Below are positions 10,411-21,283 of a DNA stretch of 64,000 bases, piece after piece; positions within the stretch are counted from its first letter, which is position 1, and the number at the start of each line of letters is the position of its first letter. The notes below the pieces were generated by a model. It saw only the letters and a list, made by a program, of their open reading frames with translations, was not told where the DNA came from and ran no database searches. The translations under genes were made by a program, and so were the position numbers. The DNA comes from Leptasterias polaris (lineage: Eukaryota; Echinodermata; Asteroidea; Forcipulatida; Asteriidae), in contig JAZGTN010000005.1 in assembly GCA_037783415.1 (NCBI GenBank), forward strand, positions 3,844,001-3,908,000, written 5' to 3'.

Positions 10411-10779
10411 TTTAAAGGCCCTGATGTACACTATTGGTAAGATCGAAAAACACAAATGTTCACAGATTCACACATAATTTACATGATTTAAAGTAAGTAA
10501 TGGTAGAAAGGGTTCCTTAAAATATTTCTGCCTAAAATGCTATCGTTTCTGAGAAATGAGTAAAACAATAGTTTTTATCGCGCGCGATAATAACCTCGAT
10601 GTTTGAAAAACAGAAAACACATAAGGTCTCTTTTCACTATTTTCTCGTGACCTCGATGACCAATTGAGCTCAAATTTTCACAGGTTTGTTATTTCATGTA
10701 TGTGGTTGATTACACAAAACATGAACACTGTCTGTGATTATTTTGTCAGCTCTACCAATCCTGTATAATACCTTTAAAC
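10411..10779. mobile_element. TTTAAAGG-ended MITE (family A)
   Basis: About 370 bp lie between TTTAAAGGCC and CCTTTAAA. It contains TTATCGCGCGCGATAA and AGCTCAAATTTTCACAGG. A reverse-complement copy lies at 50244-50608. The TTTAAA on both sides could hold a TTAA target duplication, as in piggyBac-type elements; there is no transposase. Confidence 0.7.
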
Positions 10780-11742
10780 TCAATTATAATAATCTTCCTC
10801 TTTATATTTGTTCCTTGTTTACTAAAAATCAAGGTGTCAACGGTCTTCATTCATTTGCCCGTACGACACTTTCTTATAAAACTATCAAGCATGAAGGTCG
10901 TAGGTTATGATATTCACTAAAGAAATAGTACTCTTAGTCTTAAACATGTTAAAAGTGCTTTCACTTTAATATCCTGCAAACGTAAATTTAGGGACTCCTT
11001 GTTGAGTAAGTACTTTTAAGTTATTTTACTGTCTCTTGCCTTGAGCTGTTTGTTTTCTGTTTTAATTGTTACATACTTTTGTCTATAAAATTGTTCACTA
11101 GACACTACTTTCTTTCTTTTTTAAACTTTCCCGGGGGTCCTTACTACTACTGTACTAGACAAGTACTGCTTTTTTAGGGCCTCCTTTCACATGCATGTAA
11201 ATTGTGTACCTCATAATATCTTTTGTACTTATAAATTCAATTGTTTTCTTGAACCTTTATAATTAAAAGTGACTGCATTGTTTGCTTAAATGTAGGATTG
11301 TATTAGTGTGGACAAAATATTAAAGAACTGAAATGAACTGAGAATATGAAATTCATTGCCCTTTTTTAGATTAGAGCACTCACTCAGCGCTCAGTGGGTA
11401 CCTGAGGCTGGCGTCCTGTACTCCTTTTTCGAAATTTTGACATTTTTTCGGTCGTTCTAGAACTACTCTAGTACTACTAGTACTACAGTACTTAGTAGTA
11501 CTACTAGCGCCCCAGAGGAAACCATTGTATAGTAAGTTCCGCCACATACGGCAACTTGCTATGATTTTCCCAACGCCCAGCCACGAAAAATGCCTCAAAA
11601 TGACAAAAAGGCCAAACAAAATATAGCTTGAAAATCGCCTACTGGCTTCTCAATATGTCAAAGATGATCTTTCTTTTGCATGCTGTGATGAAATGAAATG
11701 AAAGCACATAATACTAATACTAGTGTTATCCCTAATTTACAA
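10780..11742. other. Gene-less stretch
   Basis: AT-rich sequence without supportable exon or repeat boundaries. The antisense 79-codon frame near 11380-11619 shows no motif. A small perfect-arm cluster of AGTACTAG motifs occurs around 11463-11510. Confidence 0.5.
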
Positions 11743-11744
11743 TA

Positions 11745-11902
11745 GACCAATCCATTAAGCCCCACCTCCTTATGAGTTGACCAATCACAGCCACGAAACC
11801 TGATCACCATTAGAGCAAAGATCACCAAACGGCTCAAATGGTGATCAGATTTTGCGGCTGTGATTGGTCAATGAGAAATGGGCGGGGCTTAATGGATCAG
11901 TG
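11745..11902. mobile_element. 158-bp palindromic MITE, TA-flanked (copy 1)
   Basis: The ends GACCAATCCATTAAGCCCC and GGGGCTTAATGGATCAGTG are inverted repeats and TA flanks both sides. The interior is also palindromic (TGATCACCATT...AATGGTGATCA). A second copy at 30946-31103 has the same length. It fits a TA-target DNA transposon (Tc1/mariner-like or similar) derivative. Confidence 0.8.
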
Positions 11903-12042
11903 TATTAGTAGAATTGTGATGTAAAATATAATCTATACCAGTATTTTTTTACAGTTGTAATTACCTTTTTTTCATGTGTTATATTAATATGCAAAAAGAA
12001 ACAATAATTAGTCAATAACCTGAATGATTTTTTTTCTCCACA

Positions 12043-12317
12043 GGTCCTTATAAAGCTGAAGTTTTATTCATTTGTCTGCATCGTCAGTCATGTTGGCGAC
12101 ATGCAGGATGACTCTACTGTAACCAAACAGCATACTGGCCTCCAGTGACATTTTAACCTTCCCAACATGGTACACGTGTCCAGTGGTTAAAAATCACAAA
12201 AAACAGTTGAGTTTTTGATGCTTGTGAACAAAGTTGGCCCTCCTGGGGTAGTTATGCTGAGCTCACTGATATTGTACGCCAGTTTGACATCACAATTGGA
12301 ACCAGGATCATCAGCGG
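12043..12317 (+). other. Exon-like segment of unknown gene
   Basis: A pyrimidine tract ending TCCACAG (12035-12042) precedes, and a good donor (GGTAAGT) follows at 12318. In between, a frame from 12254 reads MLSSLILYASLTSQLEPGSS, which has a signal-peptide look and ends in phase 1. It does not join in frame to the SLC10 exon at 21158. It could be a 5' exon of that gene used as UTR, part of another transcript, or chance. Confidence 0.2.
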
Positions 12318-13139
12318 GTAAGTTATCACTTTATGCTCTAGGCAGCTGGATTCTCTGAGATGTAAGTAAAGATTTATTAACCTCCCCAATCCTTTCATAT
12401 CCAAGTTCATGTTTTGTCTGATTGTACCAATATAAGGAGATTGGTAAAATCGAGGTTATTTGGACCCATTGCCGAAATGAAAGTGAAATTTAGGGGGTGC
12501 ACCTTTTTTTCAAGGGGATGCTTCCAACCAATTTTAACTGTGCTTTCTGTTTGTATTTCTCTGAAACAAGCATGGTGAATGGAATTGTTCCCAATGGTTC
12601 CTCTGTACTATCTGTGCATATATTGCAAAACAGCTTGATGAATCAAATGAAGCATTATAAGACACCAGACTGCAGGGCCCTAGAATAACAGAATTGTTTG
12701 AAAGAATATACATATGACCTTTGACCTTTACATAGGGATCACCATGGGGGCTTTGCAGCCTCCTTGAAACTGTGTAAGTTGGACTGTGTAAGTTGACCTA
12801 GAGAGAGAGAAAGATTATTTGTGTTGTGAGAATCTTGACTGTTTGGCCCCTCACTCTGTAGCAGCTTCAGCATGTTATGGGGAAATATTGTCTTCAAAAG
12901 AGTTAGCAATGTGCTGCTTCAATCATTCTCATCCATTGAACATAGTTTGAATAAATAATTTAAAAGCTGGATACAAACTGTAAATTGTAACAGATTTTGC
13001 AAATCTTTGACAAATATTTGTTTAATATTAAAATATGAATGTTTGTTGATTTTATGTAAACACTGACTCCAGTGTCGATGTTGTTACTTGTGAAATCCAT
13101 AGCTTGTTTGTGTTAATCACTGTAAGTTTCCATTACAAC
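12318..13139. other. Gene-less stretch
   Basis: No motif-bearing frame, repeat boundary or RNA recognised. Confidence 0.4.
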
Positions 13140-13339
13140 TAGACACTAGGTGTTTGTGAACAAACACAAAGCTGTTCCTTTTTTTTTTTTTTACTTTGAT
13201 GAAACGCTCCAAGCCTCTAAAGTGAGCCTGACTTTAAGATAGAAGACCCTTGATCTTTGACAGGCCTTTATTTTGACTTTGATTGTGCCTAAGAACCTAA
13301 ACCTGGTCTTCATTCTGATACTGAATCGAAAGGAGCTTT

Positions 13340-14440
13340 TAAACCAGAAATAAAGGTCAACATGGGGTCATGGTAACCCTTGTCTAACATGTTATGCTCA
13401 AAGGGTTTATAACTGAAAAGAAATTGAAAATCAGGTGTGTAGTTCCTGAGATATGGTCCTACTTCCGGTTGACCCAGAAGTAAAGGTCAACATGGGGTCA
13501 CGGTTACCCAAGGTCAATCTCCAATGCCCAAGAACTATATAACTGAAAAAAGTTTGAAAATCGATTGTGTAGTTCTTGACATATGGTCTCACTTCCGGTT
13601 GACCCGGAAGTAAAGGTCAACATGGGGTCACGGTTACCCAAGGCTAATCTCCCATGCCCAAGGAGTCTATAATTGAAAAAAGTTTGAAAATCGGCTTTGT
13701 AATTCTTGAGATATGGTCCCACTTCCGGTTGACAAATAGGTAAAGGTTAACATGGGGTCACTGTTACCCAAGACTAATCTCCAATGCCCAAAGATATTAC
13801 TGAAAACAGTTTTAAAATCGGTTGTGTAGTTCTTGAGATATGGTCCCACTTCCGGTTGACCCAGAAGTAAAGGTCAACATGGGGTCACGGTTACCCAAGG
13901 CTAATCTCCAATGCCCAAGATGTCTATAACTGAAAAAAGTTTGAAAATCGGCTTTGTAATTCTTGAGATATGGGTCCCACTTCCGGTTGACAAATAGGTA
14001 AAGGTTATAAACATGGGGTCACGGTTACCCAAGACTAATCTCCAATGCCCAAAGATAACTGAAAACAGTTTTAAAATCGGTTGTGTAGTTCTTGACATAT
14101 GGTCTCACTTCCGGTTGACCCAGAAGTAAAGGTCAACATGGGGTCACGGTTACCCAAGGCTAATCTCCAATACCCAAGGAGTCTATAACTGAAAAAAGTT
14201 TGAAAATCGGCTTTGTAATTCTTGAGATATGGTCCCACTTCCGGTTGACAAATAGGTAAAGGTTAACATGGGGTCACTGTTACCCAAGACTAATCTCCAA
14301 TGCCCAAAGATATTACTGAAAACAGTTTTAAAATCGGTTGTGTAGTTCTTGAGATATGGTCCCACTTCCGGTTGACCCAGAAGTAAAGGTCAACATGGGG
14401 TCACGGTTACCCAAGGCTAATCTCCAATGCCCAAGAAGTC
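13340..14440 (+). repeat. 130-bp satellite array (nine units) with dimeric higher-order pattern
   Basis: CATGGGGTCA recurs at 13361, 13491, 13621, 13751, 13878, 14012, 14138, 14268 and 14393, a period of 125-134 bp. From 13751 on, units alternate between a form with GACCCAGAAGTAAAGGTCAA and one with GACAAATAGGTAAAGGTTAA, giving a two-unit higher-order repeat. Short frames of 60-72 codons repeated here on the minus strand follow from the repeat itself. Confidence 0.9.
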
Positions 14441-16476
14441 TATAACTGGAAAAAGTTTGAGGATCGGATGTATACTTCTTGAGATATGACAGAAACAAGT
14501 TTGGCTAATTAAATGTTCATACCGCTGTCACGTGAATAATTAATTAAGATTGTTTGTCAATAACATCTAAGGATTACTTCTGGGCGAACTGAGATAAGTC
14601 CCATTCTTGACAGGCTTTCACAATGCGCAGACCACATTCCAGGCTAACTGATTACTTGAAGGTTTGAAGGTGACTGAACCCAATCAAATAAGTGCAGCGT
14701 TGTAGCCACGGTTTGTGTTTTGAACCACCTAAACGTTTCTAAAACGATTTCTTTGTACACAAAAAGAAAATACACCTACAAATGACGTCATGATGACGTG
14801 ACGAAAAATGTTAGAACAGATTTCACAAAACTGATGATCCCATAACTGAACAAAGTTTGACGATCGGGTGTATACTTTTTGAGATAGAGTGGTCTCAAGA
14901 TTGGCTAATTAAATATTCATATCATTATAACTAAGTAAATTAATTAATTAAGTTAAGCTAATTACATTTAACTATAACTTCATGACCTAAGCTTTAATAT
15001 GATATAAGATTCGACTCTTTTATACTAAGCCAAGTATGCTTTTTGGAGGTCACAAAACACGTGTATTTGGCGGAAGGAAAGAATAATAAGAAGAAGAACA
15101 AATAAAAAACCTAACGAAAACAATAGCTGCTCCGACCGCTACGTCGGAACAGCTAAAAAGTTAGAGATCAATTTTGATGTCTCTAAGTGCACAGAAGGCA
15201 GTTGAAAGTGTTAAAGAAAGTTCTTGGAATATGACAAATAGGTAAAGGTTATAAACATGGGGTCACGGTTACCCAAGACTAATCTCCAATGCCCAAAGAT
15301 AACTGAAAACAGTTTTAAAATCGGTTGTGTAGTTCTTGACATATGGTCTCACTTCCGGTTGACCCAGAAGTAAAGGTCAACATGGGGTCACGGTTACCCA
15401 AGGCTAATCTCCAATACCCAAGGAGTCTATAACTGAAAAAAGTTTGAAAATCGGCTTTGTAATTCTTGAGATATGGTCCCACTTCCGGTTGACAAATAGG
15501 TAAAGGTTAACATGGGGTCACTGTTACCCAAGACTAATCTCCAATGCCCAAAGATATTACTGAAAACAGTTTTAAAATCGGTTGTGTAGTTCTTGAGATA
15601 TGGTCCCACTTCCGGTTGACCCAGAAGTAAAGGTCAACATGGGGTCACGGTTACCCAAGGCTAATCTCCAATGCCCAAGAAGTCTATAACTGGAAAAAGT
15701 TTGAGGATCGGATGTATACTTCTTGAGATATGACAGAAACAAGTTTGGCTAATTAAATGTTCATACCGCTGTCACGTGAATAATTAATTAAGATTGTTTG
15801 TCAATAACATCTAAGGATTACTTCTGGGCGAACTGAGATAAGTCCCATTCTTGACAGGCTTTCACAATGCGCAGACCACATTCCAGGCTAACTGATTACT
15901 TGAAGGTTTGAAGGTGACTGAACCCAATCAAATAAGTGCAGCGTTGTAGCCACGGTTTGTGTTTTGAACCACCTAAACGTTTCTAAAACGATTTCTTTGT
16001 ACACAAAAAGAAAATACACCTACAAATGACGTCATGATGACGTGACGAAAAATGTTAGAACAGATTTCACAAAACTGATGATCCCATAACTGAACAAAGT
16101 TTGACGATCGGGTGTATACTTTTCGAGATAGAGTGGTCTCAAGATTGGCTAATTAAATATTCATATCATTATAACTAAGTAAATTAATTAATTAAGTTAA
16201 GCTAATTACATTTAACTATAACTTCATGACCTAAGCTTTAATATGATATAAGATTCGACTCTTTTATACTAAGCCAAGTATGCTTTTTGGAGGTCACAAA
16301 ACACGTGTATTTGGCGGAAGGAAAGAATAATAAGAAGAAGAACAAATAAAAAACCTAACGAAAACAATAGCTGCTCCGACCGCTACGTCGGAACAGCTAA
16401 AAAGTTAGAGATCAATTTTGATGTCTCTAAGTGCACAGAAGGCAGTTGAAAGTGTTAAAGAAAGTTCTTGGAATAT
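13989..16476. repeat. 1244-bp tandem duplication, nearly identical copies
   Basis: 13989-15232 and 15233-16476 align without gaps at an offset of exactly 1244. The only difference I noticed is T at 14880 versus C at 16124. Each copy starts GACAAATAGGTAAAGG, and the bases after copy 2 are again GACAAA, so a 6-bp microhomology marks the junction. The unit spans several satellite units, the 3' half of the Helitron-like element and about 70 bp of flank. Confidence 0.95.
15125..15154 (+). repeat. Terminal hairpin of the Helitron-like element
   Basis: AGCTGCTCCGAC, a short loop, then GTCGGAACAGCT form the stem-loop, followed by AAAAAG. The duplicated copy lies at 16369-16398. Confidence 0.75.
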
Positions 16477-18394
16477 GACAAAAGTGAGGTACTGATTTCA
16501 AATGTAACAGGAAAACCATAAAGACTTTTGTTCTGTTACTCTGTGACAGTTTATCCAATATTGTGTATGAAGAACATACACTACGTTTGATTTGTAAAAT
16601 TTGCTCCAACACACAGAATCAGTTACAGGTGTATCAATAACTGAATGTGAAGAAATTCACCAAATTGCATGCCTTGCGTAAAGTTGTGTCCCCAGTTTCA
16701 CGAATGCATAACAATACAAATCTTTCAAATGTTGAGTGTCTGCAAAACAAAAATTAAAACTGTGTTTGCAACTTAAAGTTGTATTGCCCTTGTTTGGATG
16801 AAATAATTCAAAAACAAATTTTCAGAAAGGTTAGATTTCTGACATTGGGAACTGTAGATCACAAGCACAAGTGGTACATTATGTACATTCTGATTGGTTG
16901 ACCGGCGACCAATCAGACGAATAGGCAAGTTAATGATTTTTTTTTGGCTCTTGTAACCTTTTGAGCTGTGAAGAGTTTGCGGCATGTTGCTGGCTGCAAG
17001 ATACACAAGCGCTACAGTTGTTACATTTGGGAATCATACATGTGCGTCTATTGTAAAAGGCCATGCTTGGGTGTGGGCACAGAATTATGTTGTTTTATTA
17101 GCATCAAGACCGATGGGTTCACTGGTGATACAATCATCATACAAGTAGGTCAAAAACTTGTTTTATGAGCAGTGAAATGGTCAGATGCTGATGTCCCAAA
17201 ACTTGGAGAATTCTGCAGAAAACAAAATACTAATAATACTACCACAATGTCATTTATCCTCAGCTATTTTCGCTGTGTGCCGTGGTTGCTCAGGGGAATG
17301 CACAATTCCAAAATATATTGTTAACCGATTACCCGTTATTTGAAACATGTTTGTTCTGGGTACATGCGGTCGAAAAAGTAATGAATTGAATTTATTCTTG
17401 TCTCGTTGTAGAAGAAAAATTGTTGTCGTGGTGGTGGGGGGGGGGTTGCTCGTTGTAACCATAGAGAAAGGACCACGGATTGTAACTGGCTATTTTACTT
17501 GTCATGTGTACATGTAGTTGACTCACACACCCTCACACACTGACCGTACAATGTACAAGTGCTGTACTTACTCTAAAGTAAGGTATGCACATTGTGTGTA
17601 TAAACCAATGATTATTCGCAGTCTGGACTGCTGCAATGTGCAAATTTTCTACGCCATAAGTCTGAGGATTAATTTTCAATTCTAATATAATTATTGCCGC
17701 TAAGTCTTGGCTATCAAATAAAAGCCAATAACTCTACCTACTCCATTAAATAACAATTTAGCATTTAAATTACACTTTCAAATCGTACTTGAATCAGGCA
17801 ATGCTCACAAGCCCTGCTTTTTCGGAACATGCCTCTGCATTATCTAAGTTATTGTATCCTCTAATTACTAGTGTTAAAGTGGAAATAAATATTACTTTGA
17901 AATGCATCTTAACATTCAATGCATTTCTTTAGGATGAAAAAGTGATAAGAATTTGGAATTAAAAAGTTGTTCCCCAAAATGTATGTTGTCCAATAGACCA
18001 TGTAACCTTTTGTTTGCTAAAAGAGTGACCTTGTACATTCCAGAGCCTTTCTGGCAGGCAAGATACTACACTGGTCGTATGGGAAATTTTTCATTTTGTG
18101 TCATTATTTGCACACAAACTCAAGAGTTATCAAAGTAACAGCTGTACAAGTTTTGAGCTTAGACCTTTTACCATCTTCATATCAACAGTTAATCAACATC
18201 AGGAATGTGCAATCTCCATGAAATATTATAAGATTGAATTTCTTCCATTGTGCTATGTACAAATTGTGTCCACAGGAAGTCCAGGCTCTGTGGCTCTTTC
18301 GTAAACATTTGATGTCACGGGCCGGTTGCATGGTGGGAACTTTTCTGAAACATAGTGGAGCTTATAATTGCATCTCCAGCCTTCATATCTTGAA
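16477..18394. other. Gene-less stretch
   Basis: No supportable exon. The small ORFs on both strands lack motifs and splice context. A G-run (17438-17452) and short CA/GT runs are present. Confidence 0.4.
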
Positions 18395-18730
18395 CATTGA
18401 TTGGTACAATTAAACACAATTTTCCAAACTTGTGGCCAAATCAGAGGGGATCCTGATCATCCTGGGATGATTTGTTAAATTTACAGCTTTGATGAGCCAG
18501 AGGATTTCTAATATATTTGACTTCTACACATGTTTTGTGTGTGTTTCGGTTGCAATGGTCCTAAGCCACTGAAGCTGCTTACAACTGTTTGCAAGATGCA
18601 AACAAATTAATCCCTGAACCAGTGGTTATATATGCAGGTGTGTTATTCACACTAAGTAATCTGTGAACAAATTTGATAAACTCTTGTGTATACAATGTAC
18701 ATTGGTAGATGATAAAGGACTGTGTACCCA
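18395..18730. repeat. Dispersed repeat, copy 2
   Basis: Partner of 905-1290 in the same orientation, with shared blocks in the same order and several indels. Confidence 0.5.
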
Positions 18731-19830
18731 CGCCCTACTTTTTCCACTAGTGTTTGGCAACTCAAATGTAAACTAATTATGGCAGTTGTCTTTGTATTGT
18801 AGATGAATTTCCTAGATTCGAAGGATCATTAACTCTGTCTACTCTTGGGACAACGTCTTCCAGCAAGTTGACCAAACTTATTGCAACCATGGAGCGTTAT
18901 GTCTGATGTGCATTTCAATCTTCTTCTTTTTTAAACATTGACTATTCTGAATGGCCCCTATTATCCCCTAAAGTATAATGGACATTTTTCTATATGGCAA
19001 ACAATCCAAACTTGCTCCTATTTTGTTCCTTTTCATGATGAATGAAGCATGTGATGGGCCACGCTCCATTATTACAAATATGTTGATGACATTGCCTTTG
19101 TTGAAAACCCAAAATGCATCCAACAATCCCTAGTAAGCCTACAGAACTGAACTTACATGTGATAAAACATAACAAAGTGCTGTACCATGACTGTTTCATT
19201 TGCTGAGAATATTGATCAGTTTGCTCCTTTGTAAAACTTATAAACGACACTCAACTTCAAAATTGGCAAATTTAAGACGATTTGGAATGGGAAAAATGTT
19301 ACTGAAGTAATTTGGAAAAGCAATAGAAACTTGTACAAATATGCTCTGTTCATACATTATACTCTGTTCACAACCTTTCTGCAAGTGATCTTTTAGTATC
19401 AGGTTTTCCCGGACAATTTTATTTACACGCATACAATTTCACTTTACACGCATACAATTTCACGCATTTCCCCTAATCCTTTCAAAGTAGGGTTTCTTTT
19501 TAGCTACTACATGTATGTATTCAATTTTGTTTTACGCGCACACATGGTTTAATTTTTCTCTTTCAGATTCGTTTCAGTCATTCTATTTCACTGTAGGCAT
19601 TCAAGACTGTACTTCGACCACTTTGAATTTCTACTACCTATTAATTTACATTTGATTAAATGTAATGGTTGACCAACTCTGTTTTATGGAGCATTCATCT
19701 TCAAATGAAATTGAATGAGCCCGGTGTTAAAATTAATGGATTTTTGTTGAAATTTACAAAGGTTACATCAGACTTGTATTGGATTATTGTGTCCCTGTCT
19801 TTTATGGTAACCTCAGCCAAGACCAAGTGA
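18731..19830. other. Gene-less stretch
   Basis: Nothing supportable seen apart from a short direct repeat, TTTACACGCATACAATTTCA, at about 19421-19462. Confidence 0.4.
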
Positions 19831-19833
19831 ATA

Positions 19834-20118
19834 CACCAATCCGACGAAAACAAATTGGTAGTGCCCTCTATTGATAAAATTTAACAACTGTGGTGTCGCA
19901 AGCCGGAAGCATTTTTTTTTTTTACACGTTCTGTCCATTTTGCTTGATCAGACAAGCAAAACAAATGTGTCAGCTGACGCAATGGTCGGTCACCTGATAA
20001 TAAATGTCTGGTGCCTTGACCTACCGCCCATGACGACATCGACTTCCGGCTTGCGACACTGCAGTTGTTAAATTTTGTCAATAGAGGGCGCTACCAATTT
20101 TGTTTCGTCGGATTGGTG
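19834..20118. mobile_element. 285-bp MITE with long TIRs, TA-flanked
   Basis: The arms are about 75 bp: CACCAATCCGACGAAA at the left and its complement at the right, continuing through GCCCTCTATTG and TGTCGCAAGCCGGAAG with few mismatches. TA flanks both ends. The terminal CACCAATCC resembles the ends of the elements at 11745, 30946 and 59694. Confidence 0.85.
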
Positions 20119-20339
20119 TATAGGTTAGAGCGTATCAACAAAAAAAAGGTTTGCCAAATCAAACTCTACAAGAACTACAACAGTTACGCTCATGCATTGA
20201 AAACCTGCAACTTTGAAACACTTCAGGAAAGACGCCAGAATATTTACTGTGTTTTTTTGCTCAAACAATTGAATCTCACAATATTTGTAAAGACTGGTTA
20301 CCCCTCAAAGAAATATCCTCTTTAACTTACGATCAACTC

Positions 20340-20840
20340 AGAAGTTCAAACAGTTTGTTCGTTTTTTTGTTTGTTTTATTTCCATTTATACTTTCATACA
20401 TGTATGTATACAGATAAATAATTATTAATGATCAATACAAAATATATCAAAAATTGTAAAACAAACCAATACAGTATGAAGGACTGGCCTTCTGTAGTGG
20501 AGCTCCTGAAAAAGTTGGGAAGGTTGTGCATTCTGCTCTACCTGCCAGGCTCCTAGTGGATGATGCCCATGCCTACATCCTTTATATGGACTGTGATTTG
20601 AAGGGGGTGACCCTGTTTCAGCCCCAGGAGTAGGTGGCAACCTGTCCCTGGTGACAGTTGATTTGGGTCAATAGCCCAAATCAGTTTTGTGTAGCCCACA
20701 CCTTGAAGTGGCCGTCCATGGCCTTGTGATGTTAGGAGATCTCTCACACACACAAAATAATATAAATAAAAATTAGACTTATCAGAGTAATCAATTTGGA
20801 AAAATACCAGTGCCCTCCCACAAATTGTTAACATTTTAAA
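20340..20840 (-). repeat. Probable dispersed repeat, class unresolved
   Basis: On the minus strand the segment has blocks such as ATGGACGGCCACTTCAAGG and GACCCAAATCAACTGTCACC, followed by an AT-rich tail. This looks like an interspersed element 3' end, but no second copy is in the window and no coding motif is visible. Confidence 0.25.
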
Positions 20841-21157
20841 AACTTGGTAATTAATTCTTATATGTCATTTTTACAATTATTGTCTTCACATTTAAACTTG
20901 TTTGTATTGCTCTTGTATATTAATGGGTTTTTTATTATCTTTAATTATCCTTCGATAATGTTAAAATGTTTAAGATCTAATTTTCTCTACACATGTGCAA
21001 TTTCAGTTTCTAACTTCCAGATGTGTTAATTAACCGCTATGGAATTGAATTGAATTGCATTAACAATATGTACTTTATTCATTATCCCCGATGCAAAAAT
21101 TAACATCCATTAACATAGTACTTTGGAATTTCTAATCAGCTACAGGTACAGTACACC

Positions 21158-21283
21158 ATGGCACAAACAGAACCTGCTGTTATTTTGGGCACAACCCTGG
21201 CTGGTTACATTGCTGATATGGATACCAACGAGACAAACTCTACAAGTGTTATGATAGATGAGAACCCACCTCAGTACATTCAG
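21158..21283 (+). CDS. slc10a: SLC10 exon 1 (extracellular N-terminus)
   Basis: It encodes MAQTEPAVILGTTLAG... to NPPQYIQ, 42 codons, with two overlapping N-glycosylation sequons. The exon must end at CAG before GCATGT, because use of the nearby GT (21288) would create a stop with exon 2; this implies a GC donor. An acceptor may lie just upstream (CTACAG), so a 5' UTR exon further left is likely. Confidence 0.65.

Larger units (their letters stand above)
13140..15160 (+). mobile_element. Helitron/Helentron-like non-autonomous element, plus orientation
   Basis: It has the same architecture as the element at 4048-8861, on the opposite strand. The start CTAGACACTAGG is followed by a TGTTTGTGAACAAACA palindrome and AGCTGTTCC. 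Next come the 130-bp satellite (13340-14440), the common body (ATTCATATC, CACGTCATCATGACGTCA on the other strand), an AAT/AAG-rich run, and the terminal hairpin at 15125-15154 followed by AA. No coding capacity. Its 3' half is repeated at 15233-16476. Confidence 0.6.

Noticed and set aside
13504..15609. Repeated 60-72 codon frames starting MGPYLKNY on the minus strand
   Set aside because: Copies of the 130-bp satellite. Frames shift between units and show no selection for coding.
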